Source: a virus
Direction: 5' to 3' (one strand)
Length of the DNA: 35,856 nucleotides
Virus record (IMG/VR): IMGVR_UViG_3300046557_000657
Span: 1 to 35,856 of that record
Notes under the pieces: generated by a model
What the model saw: only the letters and a program-made list of their open reading frames with translations
Told to the model about the DNA's origin: nothing
Database searches by the model: none
Position numbers and translations under genes: made by a program
Part shown: one piece after another, positions 1 through 8,230 of the stretch
Position numbering within the stretch: position 1 is the first letter of the stretch
Layout: every line of letters starts with the position of its first letter

Positions 1-558
1 GAGGCGGCCGAGAAGGCGCAGATCGTCTTCGACCTCAAGCTCGCCGGCCACAGCTTCCGCGCCATCGAAGCGATCACCGCAGCACCCGACGGGCCCACCG
101 GTGGGGAGCGCATTCCGTGGACCACGGCCCGCGACCTGCTGAAGGACGAGCTGGCCAGGCGAGTTGACCCGAGGGTCGACGCCTACCGTGCCATCCACCT
201 CGAACGCCTCGAAGGTGAACTCCTCCGCCTCGACGAGTTCGAGCAGCGGGCCCGCCAGGTGCTGGACCGGCATCACATCACCGTGAACAACGGCCGCGTC
301 ATCAGCGTCGACGGCGAGCCCCTCCAGGACGACGGGCCGGTCCTCGCCGCGATCGACCGCCTCATCAAGATCGAAGACGCGCGGCGCAGGAACAACGAGT
401 CCCAGCGCAAACTCCTCGGCCTCGACGCCCCCACCAAGGTCGACGCGCAGGTCACCGAAGTGACGCAGCAGGACATCGAGTTGCAGGACATGCTGGCCAG
501 CGCCCGCGCCAAGATGCAGGCCGAGGAGCAGGGCATCCGCGACGGCGGCACGGGCTGA
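1..558 (+). CDS. Terminase small subunit-like protein (5' end outside window)
   Basis: The frame is open from base 1, so the gene begins upstream of the window; 185 residues are visible. An internal GTG at 259 is not a credible start because the coding sequence continues uninterrupted before it. The visible part is helical and charged, with a region (about residues 10-60) that could be a helix-turn-helix DNA-binding part and a C-terminal acidic/glutamine-rich helix. It has no strong diagnostic motif. The call rests mainly on position: it ends one base before the large terminase start, the usual small-large terminase arrangement, where the small subunit recognises phage DNA for packaging. It could be another packaging-associated protein. 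Confidence 0.6.
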   Translation, partial: EAAEKAQIVFDLKLAGHSFRAIEAITAAPDGPTGGERIPWTTARDLLKDELARRVDPRVDAYRAIHLERLEGELLRLDEFEQRARQVLDRHHITVNNGRVISVDGEPLQDDGPVLAAIDRLIKIEDARRRNNESQRKLLGLDAPTKVDAQVTEVTQQDIELQDMLASARAKMQAEEQGIRDGGTG

Positions 559-559
559 G

Positions 560-2110
560 ATGGCGACCGCGGTCCGCACGCGCGGTTACCTCGAAGGCCA
601 GGACGCCGAGACGTTCGACCTCGCCGCCTATCTGGCCAGCTTCGACCCTCGGCTCCTCGCCGACCCCGAAGGCCGCCGCACGCTGACCCGCTTGGATCCG
701 CTGCTGTTCGGTCTCGTCTACCTGCGGCATCACTTGCGCGACAGCGAAGGGCGGATCACGTTCGGGGACGCCCACCTCGACTGGTGCCGTGCCGCCCGCG
801 CCTGGATCCGTCCGCCCGGCGGGCCGGCCGAGAACCGGGACGCCTACATCGCCCCCCGCAACATGGGGAAGTCGACCTGGTGGTTCCTCATCCTCCCCAC
901 CTGGGCGGCGGCGCACGGGCACGTGAAGTTCGCTGCCGCGTTCGCCATGGCTGCAGGCCCGGCGCAGACGCATCTCGCCACGTTCAAGCGGGAGATCGAC
1001 ACGAATGAGCTGCTCCGTCAGGATTTCCCCAGGCTGTGCACGGCAGCGAAGCGGCCGTCGGGCGCGAACGTCGCGGACACGCAGGCCATGTATATGGCGG
1101 AGTCAGGGTTCGTGTTCGCGGCCCGCGGCATCGACTCCTCGAACCTCGGCATGAAGGTGGGCGAGCAGCGGCCTGACCTCATCCTCTGTGACGACATCGA
1201 GCCCGATGAGTCGTCGTACTCGCCCGAACTCGCCCGCAAGCGGCGCACCACTCTCGTCGACTCGATCCTCCCGCTCAACGTGTACGCCCGCGTCGTGATC
1301 TCCGGCACGGTCACCATGCCCGGCAGCATCGTCCACCAGCTGGTCAAGCACGGCCGCGGCGTCGAGACCGCCGAGTGGGTGCGCGAGGAAGGGTTCCGCG
1401 CCCACTACACCCCGCCGATCATCAAGCGGGATAACGGCAGTGAGCGCAGCGTCTGGCCGGCGAAGTGGCCGCTCACCTATCTGAAGGAGATCGAGCACAC
1501 CCGGTCGTTCGCGAAGAACTACGCCAACGACCCGATGGGCGCGGACGGGGAGCTCTGGACGCCGGACGACTTCCGCTACCCGGGCGACGAGGGCCTCGAC
1601 CCGGTCACGCACATGATGCTGTCCATCGACCCCGCGGTCACGGCGAAGAGGAGCTCGGACTTCACCGGCCTGGGCGTGGTGTCGTGGTCGGCCCAGCGGC
1701 AGCGCTGCACCGTGCACGCCGCTACCGCTGTGAAGATCCAGCCGGGCCCGCTGCTCCGCGACAAAGTCCTCGCCCTGCTCGACGAGTTCCCGCAGATCGG
1801 GTTGATCCTGATCGAGGTGAACCAGGGCCAGGACACGTGGCAGGCGATCTTCCACGACATGCCGGTGAAGGTGAAGACCGTCAACCAGGTCGAGCCGAAG
1901 TTCACGCGCGCCGAGGGTGTACTGAACCATTACCAGCGCGGCCGGGTCATCCATGCGCGCAGGCTGCGGGAGTTGGAGGAGCAGCAGTGCGCGTTCCCGA
2001 AAGCCCCGCACGACGACCTCGTGGACTGTGTGGGGTCGGCGGTCCGACGCTTCATTCCGGTGGCGTCGAAGAAGGCGCCGCCTTCGGCTGGCCGGGCCAG
2101 CTACCTCTAG
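560..2110 (+). CDS. Terminase large subunit (packaging ATPase/nuclease)
   Basis: This 516-residue protein is the motor that translocates phage DNA into the prohead and cuts it. A Walker A-type P-loop (APRNMGKST, residues 98-106) and a Walker B stretch (DLILCDDIE, 206-214) form the ATPase. SGT at about 248-250 fits the coupling motif III. The RNase H-like nuclease follows, with acidic residues D357 (SIDPA), E419 (LIEVN) and the D485/D486/D489 cluster (HDDLVD). The length is normal for siphovirus TerL. The ATG lies one base after the small-subunit stop, which indicates translational coupling. No TTA codon is present, unlike the terminase of the Streptomyces phage phiHau3, where a TTA codon has been reported. 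Confidence 0.96.
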   Translation: MATAVRTRGYLEGQDAETFDLAAYLASFDPRLLADPEGRRTLTRLDPLLFGLVYLRHHLRDSEGRITFGDAHLDWCRAARAWIRPPGGPAENRDAYIAPRNMGKSTWWFLILPTWAAAHGHVKFAAAFAMAAGPAQTHLATFKREIDTNELLRQDFPRLCTAAKRPSGANVADTQAMYMAESGFVFAARGIDSSNLGMKVGEQRPDLILCDDIEPDESSYSPELARKRRTTLVDSILPLNVYARVVISGTVTMPGSIVHQLVKHGRGVETAEWVREEGFRAHYTPPIIKRDNGSERSVWPAKWPLTYLKEIEHTRSFAKNYANDPMGADGELWTPDDFRYPGDEGLDPVTHMMLSIDPAVTAKRSSDFTGLGVVSWSAQRQRCTVHAATAVKIQPGPLLRDKVLALLDEFPQIGLILIEVNQGQDTWQAIFHDMPVKVKTVNQVEPKFTRAEGVLNHYQRGRVIHARRLRELEEQQCAFPKAPHDDLVDCVGSAVRRFIPVASKKAPPSAGRASYL

Positions 2111-2112
2111 CA

Positions 2113-2190
2113 CCTGCGATTCCCAGGTTGAAGTGAGGTATCAGGAAACTATGTACCAGCCATAGGCTCAGCTATCCTTCGAATCATCGG
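2113..2190 (+). promoter_or_regulatory. Regulatory gap with two copies of a palindromic operator
   Basis: The 100-base gap before the portal gene holds two 15-mers related to the perfect palindrome at 26782-26796: CCTGCGATTCCCAGG (2113-2127, 12/15 identical) and, on the other strand, the site at 2176-2190 (CCTTCGAATCATCGG, also 12/15). The sequence after the first site (AGGTT-A-G---GGTA---AGG--CTA) also resembles that after the 26782 site, so a longer promoter-operator unit may be shared. A weak TTGAAG (2128) / TATGTA (2150) pair with 16-base spacing could be the promoter. The operator reading is inference from repetition and symmetry. Confidence 0.5.
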
Positions 2191-2200
2191 CCGATGGTGT

Positions 2201-2206
2201 GGAGGT
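2201..2206 (+). promoter_or_regulatory. Ribosome binding site deciding the portal start
   Basis: GGAGGT lies 4 bases before the GTG at 2211. An earlier in-frame GTG at 2199 would place this site inside the coding region and has no comparable site upstream, so 2211 is the better start. Confidence 0.7.
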
Positions 2207-2210
2207 CTGC

Positions 2211-3731
2211 GTGGACGAAGAGCGTGCCGACCTCATGCTCGGGATCGAAGAGCTGACCGAAGCCCGGCCCGGCTACGACCAAGCCGCCCTCTACTACGAC
2301 GGCAAGGCCCCCGAAGTCTTCACCAGCATCCGAATCCGCCGCGCCCTCGCCGCCCGCCACGTCGACTTCGACCTCAACTTCGCCAAGACCCCCGTCGACG
2401 CCGTCACCGACCGCCTGGAGATCGCAGGCATCACCGGCGCCAACGACGAACAGACCGCCCTCATCTCCCAGATCTGGCAGGACAACCAGCTCGACCTGGA
2501 GATGCCCGACACCTTCCGCCGGGCCGGCGAGTTCGGCGACGCCTACCTCATGGTCATCCCCGTCGAGACCGACGACAGGGTCGCCCGCGTCGAGATGTTC
2601 TACAACTCGCCGCAGACCGTCCGCGTGATCTACGACGAGGAGAACCCGCGCCGCAAGCGGTTCACGATCAAGCGGTGGTGCGACGGCCCCTACCAGCGGG
2701 CCGAGTTGCAGTACGACGACCGCATCGAACGATGGACCACCAGCACGAACTCCCGCGGGGACCGGCCCGGCGACTGGCAGCACTGGCCCGCCGACCCGGA
2801 AGACCCCGAGTCCTGGACCATCGACCACGACTGGGGCGAGCAGCCCACCTTCCACTTCCGCACCGACCGGCCCTACGGCACGCCCGAGCACTACGGGGCC
2901 TACGGCCCGCAGAACGCGATCACCAAGCTGCAGTCGACGCACATGGGCACGGTCGACTACCAGGGCTTTCCCCAGCGGTACGCGCTCACCGAGACCGCCA
3001 CCACGGACACCTCCGATCTGGAGCCGGGCGACTTCGCCGACGACGACTGGCCGCCCAACGAGAATGGCGCCGGTCCCTCCGACTCCGGTGCGGACAGCAG
3101 CCTGAAGGCCGGGCCCGGCGAGATGATGCTGCTCCGCGGATTCAAGGCCGTCGGGCAGTTCGACGCGGCGCAGCCGAGCGTATTCCTCGACCCGATTACC
3201 TTCAACGTGCGGGCAATGGCCGTCATCTGCACCACCCCGCTGCACCTGTTCGACCCCTCCGGGGAGCAGCCGTCCGGACAGTCGGTGCGCGCCCAGGACG
3301 CCCCCTTCACGAAGAAGGTAGGCAACCGGCAGCTCTCCTACGGCGCCACCCTGCGGGAGGCTTTCGTCTTCGCACTGCGCCGCCTCGGCATCGCCGACCC
3401 TGTCGTCACCGTGCACTGGAAGCCCGCCGAAACAGTCGACGACGTTGAAGGCTGGCAGACCGTTGCGGCGAAGATCTCGGCTGGTGTGCCGCGCCGCCAG
3501 GCATTGATCGAGGCCGGATACCGGGCGGAGCAGGTCGACGCCTGGCTCTCGGGTACGGACGACGCTGAGCTGCAGCGCCGCGTCGACATCCTCGCCACAC
3601 TCGCAGACTCCGCCCAGAAACTCGGCAGTGCCGCGACTCTCGGGGTGCTCACCGACGATCAGGCCCGCGCACTGCTGTCCGGAGCGGTAGAGGATCTCGA
3701 ACTCCTCGCGCAGACGCAGGAGGCAAGCTGA
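2211..3731 (+). CDS. Portal protein
   Basis: This 506-residue protein is interpreted as the dodecameric portal at the capsid vertex through which DNA passes. It matches the SPP1 gp6-like portal pattern: an acidic N-terminus, a mixed alpha/beta body with tryptophan-rich loops, a long helix region in the last third (with a sequence of the type PLHLFDPSGEQPSGQS before it), and a glutamate-rich C-terminal tail. The position between terminase and MuF protein is the standard one. The stop overlaps the next ATG (TGATG). The start at 2211 was chosen because of the GGAGGT at 2201-2206. Confidence 0.9.
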   Translation: MDEERADLMLGIEELTEARPGYDQAALYYDGKAPEVFTSIRIRRALAARHVDFDLNFAKTPVDAVTDRLEIAGITGANDEQTALISQIWQDNQLDLEMPDTFRRAGEFGDAYLMVIPVETDDRVARVEMFYNSPQTVRVIYDEENPRRKRFTIKRWCDGPYQRAELQYDDRIERWTTSTNSRGDRPGDWQHWPADPEDPESWTIDHDWGEQPTFHFRTDRPYGTPEHYGAYGPQNAITKLQSTHMGTVDYQGFPQRYALTETATTDTSDLEPGDFADDDWPPNENGAGPSDSGADSSLKAGPGEMMLLRGFKAVGQFDAAQPSVFLDPITFNVRAMAVICTTPLHLFDPSGEQPSGQSVRAQDAPFTKKVGNRQLSYGATLREAFVFALRRLGIADPVVTVHWKPAETVDDVEGWQTVAAKISAGVPRRQALIEAGYRAEQVDAWLSGTDDAELQRRVDILATLADSAQKLGSAATLGVLTDDQARALLSGAVEDLELLAQTQEAS

Positions 3732-4750
3732 TGCCGTACCGCAGCGAGCATCTGGCCCGCCTCGTCCAGGACGACCACACCGGTGAGGTCATCGACCTCG
3801 AAGACGAGATCGCCGCCGGCATCCTCCGCGGCGTAGACCGGGCGTTCGATGAGCTGGTCCGCCGCATGCTGGACGTGTGGACCAAGGCTTTCGGCGGCCC
3901 GCACCGGACGGCTGTGCCGGGCGACGTGCTGCAACGGATCATCACGTCCGCGCGCGTCACAGCCCGTCGGCTCCTCGACGACCTGGCCGGGCGCGCCCCG
4001 TCCCTGCTGGAGGCCGGTATCGGTCCGGCGCTCGCGATGGGTGTCCGGCAGGGCGAAGAGTTCGTGAAGGCCGCGGCTGGCCGCCGCCCGCGCGCGTCGT
4101 CCGTGCCGCGGGTCGGCCGTCTGCTGCGGGATGAAGCGCGCCGGATCCGGGACATGGTGGTCGAGCGTCGTGACAGGGCGTTGCATCTGCTGCGCTCGGA
4201 CCGGGTGTCGCGGTGGTCGCATCTGCTGGCCGGGCTCGGCGCCGCCAGGTCTGCGCTGCCTGCGATCCGCGCACACATTGCTCAGGTGATCAACACGGCG
4301 ATCCATGAGGGCTTGGACGCGGTGGTCCGGGCGACGGCTCCGTTGCGGGTGTGGGTGTCGGAGGCCGATGCATGCGTCCGGTGCATGGCCTACACGGGCC
4401 GCGTCGTCCCTGCCGACGAGCCGTTTCCGGGTGGCCTGTCCTGGGATCCGCACCAGCGTGGCGCCCGCAAGCCGGGTGTGGAGGGGCCGCCGCTGCACCC
4501 GAACTGCCGGTGCAGGGTGCTGCCCTGGAGCGAGGCGTGGACCACGGAGGGCGTGCCTTTCCCGCTGGCCCTGCAGCGTGAGGCGCACCGGTCGATCGGG
4601 CTCGGCCGTTCCCGGCCGTCGGAGTCCCGTGCGTCGCGCCTGCGGGCGGCCGGTGAGCTCCTGCGTACCGAGTCCGATCTGCTGCCTGCTGTCGACGCGT
4701 GGGCCCGCAGGGCGATCCGGACAGGCAGTTTCGCGCCCGCAGCCGCATAG
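3731..4750 (+). CDS. MuF/SPP1 gp7-like minor head protein
   Basis: This 339-residue protein has the C-terminal signature of the phage Mu F / SPP1 gp7 family: paired cysteines (CVRC, C215 and C218) followed about 40 residues later by HPNCRC (H256 to C261), a probable metal-binding arrangement. The first 200 residues are helical. Family members sit inside the capsid near the portal and help head assembly or DNA delivery. The start overlaps the portal stop by one base, so the two are probably made together. Confidence 0.88.
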   Translation: MPYRSEHLARLVQDDHTGEVIDLEDEIAAGILRGVDRAFDELVRRMLDVWTKAFGGPHRTAVPGDVLQRIITSARVTARRLLDDLAGRAPSLLEAGIGPALAMGVRQGEEFVKAAAGRRPRASSVPRVGRLLRDEARRIRDMVVERRDRALHLLRSDRVSRWSHLLAGLGAARSALPAIRAHIAQVINTAIHEGLDAVVRATAPLRVWVSEADACVRCMAYTGRVVPADEPFPGGLSWDPHQRGARKPGVEGPPLHPNCRCRVLPWSEAWTTEGVPFPLALQREAHRSIGLGRSRPSESRASRLRAAGELLRTESDLLPAVDAWARRAIRTGSFAPAAA

Positions 4751-4758
4751 ACCACGGC

Positions 4759-4773
4759 GCCCCGCGACGGGGC
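4759..4773 (+). other. Small hairpin between MuF gene and scaffold gene
   Basis: GCCCCG-CGA-CGGGGC forms a 6-bp stem with a 3-base loop in the 53-base gap. No T-run follows. It may be only a weak pause site. Confidence 0.3.
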
Positions 4774-4803
4774 TGCCGCCAACCCCGTGATGGGAGAACA
4801 CAG

Positions 4804-5529
4804 ATGGGCATCCACACCACCACCCGCCACCGCTCGCCGATCAGCCTGCCGCCCGGCACCGTCGTCGGCTACCGCGCCGACGGCCGGCCGATCCGCATCA
4901 TCGCCGGAGGCTCCGAGGACGGCGACGGGCCGGACATCGAGGTCGAAGTCGATGACGCCCCCGACGTCGAGCCGGTCGACGAGGCGGAGCCCGAGACCGA
5001 GCCGGAGGTCGAGGACGCACCGAAGCCGAAGCCGCCGGTGAAGAAGACCGACGCCGAGTACAAGGCACCGTCGAAGGACGAGTGGGCGCGCACCCAGGCC
5101 GCGTTGAAGAAGGCCAACGACGACGCCAAGCGGCACCGGCTCCGCAACAAGGAGCTGGAGGACAAGGCCCGCGGTGACGAGACCGAGCACGAGAAGGCGC
5201 TGCGCGAGGCACGCGAAGAGGGCGAGCGCCGGTTCCGGGAGCCGATGAAGAAGTCCGGCGTCAGAGCAGCCTTGGCGGAAGCCGGCTTCACCGCGCCGGA
5301 GCGGCTGATGAAGCTCATCGACTGGGACGCCATCACCGTCGACGACGAAGGCGACCTCATCGGCGCCGAGGCCGAGGTGGACCGGGTCAAGGCCGACTAT
5401 CCGGAGCTCCTGCCGCAGGAGAAGCCGAAGCCGAAGGTGCGCCCGACCGGGGCACCGAAGACGGCTGCGGTGGAGAAGCCGAAGTCAACGGCTGAACAGC
5501 ACGCGGCCCGGATCTTGAGTAGGGGTTGA
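4804..5529 (+). CDS. Head scaffolding protein
   Basis: This 241-residue, highly charged protein has a short basic N-terminus, then an acidic proline-rich stretch (about residues 35-80, many E/D/P), then a lysine/glutamate-rich coiled-coil region (about 90-150), then a folded part and a K/P-rich tail. This composition and the position directly before the major capsid protein fit a scaffold, which guides capsid assembly from inside and is then lost. The ATG at 4804 follows GGGAG at a suitable distance; the same frame is open further upstream but overlaps the MuF gene. Confidence 0.8.
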   Translation: MGIHTTTRHRSPISLPPGTVVGYRADGRPIRIIAGGSEDGDGPDIEVEVDDAPDVEPVDEAEPETEPEVEDAPKPKPPVKKTDAEYKAPSKDEWARTQAALKKANDDAKRHRLRNKELEDKARGDETEHEKALREAREEGERRFREPMKKSGVRAALAEAGFTAPERLMKLIDWDAITVDDEGDLIGAEAEVDRVKADYPELLPQEKPKPKVRPTGAPKTAAVEKPKSTAEQHAARILSRG

Positions 5530-5607
5530 CGCCGCGAGGTATATTCAGCATCAGGTGAATTAGCTTCGGTGATCGGAGCGAGACCACCGCCCTTGCTTGC
5601 AGGCGCC

Positions 5608-5646
5608 CGTGATGGGGCCCGAGCCGACAGACGCTTCCCCATCACG
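5608..5646 (+). other. Hairpin in the major capsid leader
   Basis: Perfect 10-bp arms CGTGATGGGG (5608-5617) and CCCCATCACG (5637-5646) enclose a 19-base loop in the 136-base gap before the capsid gene. The 3' arm ends 7 bases before the AGGAGGG ribosome site (5654-5660). An AT-richer stretch with its own small inverted repeat (ATTCA at 5542-5546, TGAAT at 5556-5560) precedes it. The structure could influence capsid mRNA processing, stability or translation; that role is inference. Confidence 0.55.
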
Positions 5647-5665
5647 CGCCCGCAGGAGGGCCCCC

Positions 5666-6580
5666 GTGACACGCAATACCGCCGAAGCCTGGCTCCCCGA
5701 AGAGTGGGAGACGTCCAAGGTCATCGCCTCCATCCAGCAGATCTCCGCCGTCGAGTCCCTCGCTGCCCGCATTCCCATGGGCTCCGACACCAAGCACGTC
5801 CCCCGCACCGCGGGCATGGACGTCGCGGTCGTCGCGAAGGGCGGAACCTACGGCGAGGACACCAGCCTCAACGACGAAGTCCTCCTGTCCGCGGTGAAGT
5901 TCGGCAAGGCCGTCCGCATCGCCGAGGAAGACATCGACGACTCGGTCGCGAACATCATCGACGCGAAGATGGTCGGCTGGGGCAAGTCCTACGCCAAGAT
6001 GATCGACAACGCGTCGCTCGCCGTCAGCGCGGCCAGCAACGGCACGACCATTCCGTTCACCAGCCTCTACCAGCTGCTGAACACCACCGACGCCACGCTC
6101 AGCTACACCGGCGGCGCGAACATCACCACCGCCTCCAGCTCTGGCGCCCCCACCTACTCGGAGTTCTCCACCGCCATCGGCCTCGTCGAGGCTGGCGACT
6201 ACTTCGACCCGGGCGCCATGGTCGCCATCGCACACCCCGCGTTCCGCAAGAGCCTGCGCGGCGTGGTCGACGACCAGCACCGGCCGATCTTCATCGAGGG
6301 CCTGGGCGGCACCCCCGACACCGTCTTCGGCGTCCCGATCCGCTGGTCGCTGGGTGCGAAGCTCGCCGCGACCGCCACGTCGGCTCCGACCGGCCGGGCG
6401 CTCATGTGCTTCGTCAACCCCGAGCTCATGCTCCTCGGCATCCGGTCCGGCCCCGAGTCCGTGTTCATCGACGGACGCGACGGCCTGTCCGCACTGACGG
6501 ACGAGTCGATCCTCAAGATGCGCGCCCGCCGCGGCTTCGCCTACGGCCACCCCAACGGCGCATCCATCCTCGTCGGCTGA
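5666..6580 (+). CDS. Major capsid protein (HK97 fold family)
   Basis: This 304-residue protein forms the capsid shell. The sequence fits actinophage HK97-fold capsid proteins: an N-terminal helical segment (EWETSKVIASIQQISAVES), a region with KGGTYGED, a P-domain-like middle and the C-terminal part with AHPAFRKSLRG and a FGVPIRWS-type strand. It is short and has no obvious protease domain. The GTG at 5666 follows a strong AGGAGGG by 5 bases and was preferred over the upstream in-frame start at 5597, which lies inside the hairpin leader. It lies between the scaffold and connector genes and is bracketed by hairpins. Confidence 0.92.
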   Translation: MTRNTAEAWLPEEWETSKVIASIQQISAVESLAARIPMGSDTKHVPRTAGMDVAVVAKGGTYGEDTSLNDEVLLSAVKFGKAVRIAEEDIDDSVANIIDAKMVGWGKSYAKMIDNASLAVSAASNGTTIPFTSLYQLLNTTDATLSYTGGANITTASSSGAPTYSEFSTAIGLVEAGDYFDPGAMVAIAHPAFRKSLRGVVDDQHRPIFIEGLGGTPDTVFGVPIRWSLGAKLAATATSAPTGRALMCFVNPELMLLGIRSGPESVFIDGRDGLSALTDESILKMRARRGFAYGHPNGASILVG

Positions 6581-6592
6581 CCCACGCCGTTC

Positions 6593-6624
6593 GCCGTACC
6601 GCCCTTGGCTCAGGGCGGTACGGC
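6593..6624 (+). terminator. Strong hairpin after the capsid gene
   Basis: A perfect 12-bp stem (6593-6604 with 6613-6624, containing CCGTACCGCCC) has an 8-base loop and starts 12 bases after the capsid stop. It has no T-run, as is common for actinobacterial terminators. It lies inside the head operon, so it probably attenuates read-through or protects the capsid mRNA 3' end instead of stopping transcription fully. Confidence 0.6.
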
Positions 6625-6641
6625 CAGCAGGGAGGTGAGCC

Positions 6642-7010
6642 ATGGCAGCAGCGAAGAAGACCAACGTGCGGGCGCAGCAGCACCCGGCGAAGGCCGGCGA
6701 ACCTGCGGTCGAGGTCGACGAGCGGTCCGCGGACGGCTCGGACGGCATGCGGTTCGTCAAGGAGTTCGTCGTCCTGGCCCGCCAGTGGGGCGACTCCGAG
6801 GCCGAGCACACCGCGAACAAGGCGGGCGTGGCCTCCGAGGCGATCCAGCGTGGGCTGCACCCGCGCGGCGACGTGCGGTTCGACGGCGCCGAGGACCACC
6901 CCGACGGCCTGTCGCTGACGCTCACCTACTCGGTGGACACCGTCCCCGCATCCGTCGACCACAACCCGGCGGACACCACCACGCCCCGCGACATCGTCGA
7001 GGGCCGCTGA
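6642..7010 (+). CDS. Hypothetical head protein downstream of the capsid
   Basis: This 122-residue protein is not recognised. It has a basic, alanine-rich N-terminus (MAAAKKTNVRAQQ), a middle helix with KEFVVLARQWGDSEAEH, and a beta-rich part (LSLTLTYSVDTVPA). It has a good GGGAGG ribosome site, and it ends one base before the next gene. The position between capsid and neck genes suggests a capsid decoration or a small accessory head protein. No specific function can be assigned. Confidence 0.6.
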   Translation: MAAAKKTNVRAQQHPAKAGEPAVEVDERSADGSDGMRFVKEFVVLARQWGDSEAEHTANKAGVASEAIQRGLHPRGDVRFDGAEDHPDGLSLTLTYSVDTVPASVDHNPADTTTPRDIVEGR

Positions 7011-7011
7011 C

Positions 7012-7458
7012 ATGACCTCAGCCTGGGCGAGCGCGCAGGACGTCATCGACGCCACGGGCGTCACGGTGACCGAGCAGCAGCTTGCCCAGGCGCAGGCCGA
7101 TATCGAGATCTTCACCAACCGGATCTACGCCGACTCGGCAAGGATCCGGACGCGGGATCTCCACTGGCTGGGCCAGGCCGTCGCCCGGCAGGCAGCGTGG
7201 ATCGCGGGCCAGTTCGGGCTGGAGACGCGGCTGGATGCCACGCAGATCCAGCAAGACCAGGTCTCCACCACACTGCAAGGCGACGGCCTGGTCCTCGCGC
7301 CCATGGCCCGACGGGCGCTGAACCGGGTGTCGTGGATGCGGTCCCGCACCGTGCACGTCCGCTCCGCCATCGAAGGCGCCGGGCCGATCGTCGGGAACGC
7401 CCTGACGGACGGGTCCGACGATCACATGGTGTGGGCGCCGTACACCGGGGGTGCGTGA
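7012..7458 (+). CDS. Head-tail adaptor (connector) protein
   Basis: This 148-residue protein starts with a helical half (DVIDATG, then a long helix through QAQADIEIFTNRIY and RDLHWLGQAVARQAAWIAGQ), typical of the gp15/gp6-like adaptor that binds the portal, followed by a loop and an extended C-terminus. It is the first of four small neck-type genes after the capsid, the expected place. Its stop overlaps the next ATG (TGATG). Confidence 0.75.
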   Translation: MTSAWASAQDVIDATGVTVTEQQLAQAQADIEIFTNRIYADSARIRTRDLHWLGQAVARQAAWIAGQFGLETRLDATQIQQDQVSTTLQGDGLVLAPMARRALNRVSWMRSRTVHVRSAIEGAGPIVGNALTDGSDDHMVWAPYTGGA

Positions 7459-7787
7459 TGCAGGCCATCGCCACCACCCGCATCAGCATCCTCCGTGGCA
7501 CCACCACCGACGCCTACGGCGACGAGCAGGACACCGACACCGCTGTCGCCACCGGCATCCCCGCGAGCCTGACCGAGCAGTCCCGGCGCGTGACCACCCG
7601 CGACGACCCGACCCCCCGCATCGTCCGCTACGCCGTTGCCCGCGTGACGGCTGGCACGGACATCCAGGACCAGGACCGGGTGCGTGACGAGCGCACCGGC
7701 TCGGTCTACATCGTCGACGCCGTGTCCTCGATGGCGAACCCTGCAGCGGCAGCCGATCTCCGGCTGGACCTGCGGCGCACCACCTGA
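7458..7787 (+). CDS. Head closure (stopper) protein
   Basis: This 109-residue, beta-rich protein has the layout of SPP1 gp16-like head closure proteins: ATTRISILRGTTTDAYGDE at the N-terminus, a central P-x-x-LTEQ loop, and a C-terminal barrel strand (YIVDAVSS to DLRLDLRRT). Such proteins plug the filled head and receive the tail. The ATG overlaps the adaptor stop by one base. The assignment uses order and fold pattern; sequence similarity is low in this family. Confidence 0.7.
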   Translation: MQAIATTRISILRGTTTDAYGDEQDTDTAVATGIPASLTEQSRRVTTRDDPTPRIVRYAVARVTAGTDIQDQDRVRDERTGSVYIVDAVSSMANPAAAADLRLDLRRTT

Positions 7788-7858
7788 CAACAGCATCGGC
7801 CACATGCCCGGGGAAACCGGGCGGCCAGCACGACACCACCTTCGGAGAGGAGGCGGCC

Positions 7859-8230
7859 ATGGCGCGATCCGGTGTGCGGATCGACCCCAGCGCACGCGCG
7901 CACGTCGACCAGGCGATCAACGACTGGATGGAAGGCGTCCTCGGCGACGCCATCCTCAACGACGCGCAGAACTACGTACACAAGCGCTCCGGCCGCCTGC
8001 ACGACTCCCTCCGCGCGGAGTGCCACGACAAGGTGCTGCGCGTCGGTTCACTGGACTGCAACTACGCGACCGACGTGGAGATGGGCACCGCCCCCCACGT
8101 GATCCTCCCGCGGAACAAGAAAGCCCTGTACTGGCCGGGCGCGGATCATCCGGTCGCGCGAGTCAACCACCCCGGCACCCCGCCGATGCCTTACCTCCGG
8201 CCCGCGCTCTTCACGCGGAGGACGGCATGA
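7859..8230 (+). CDS. HK97 gp10-like neck/tail completion protein
   Basis: This 123-residue protein resembles the HK97 gp10 family: an N-terminal helix (ARAHVDQAINDWMEGVLGDAI), the RSGRLHDSL motif, and a C-terminal segment ending in PPMPYLRPALF, which is characteristic of the group. The ATG follows GGAGAGGAGG. A 71-base gap before it contains a small repeat-rich leader and no gene. Its stop overlaps the next start (ATGA). Confidence 0.8.
   Translation: MARSGVRIDPSARAHVDQAINDWMEGVLGDAILNDAQNYVHKRSGRLHDSLRAECHDKVLRVGSLDCNYATDVEMGTAPHVILPRNKKALYWPGADHPVARVNHPGTPPMPYLRPALFTRRTA

Noticed and set aside
560-2110. A TTA codon in the terminase, as described for the Streptomyces phage phiHau3
   Set aside because: All TTA triplets I saw here and in the other genes are out of frame; none is read as a leucine codon.
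5526-5545. TTGACG followed by TATATT as a promoter before the capsid gene
   Set aside because: The spacing is only 8 bases and TTGACG overlaps the scaffold stop; other -10 options at 17-18 bases are poor.
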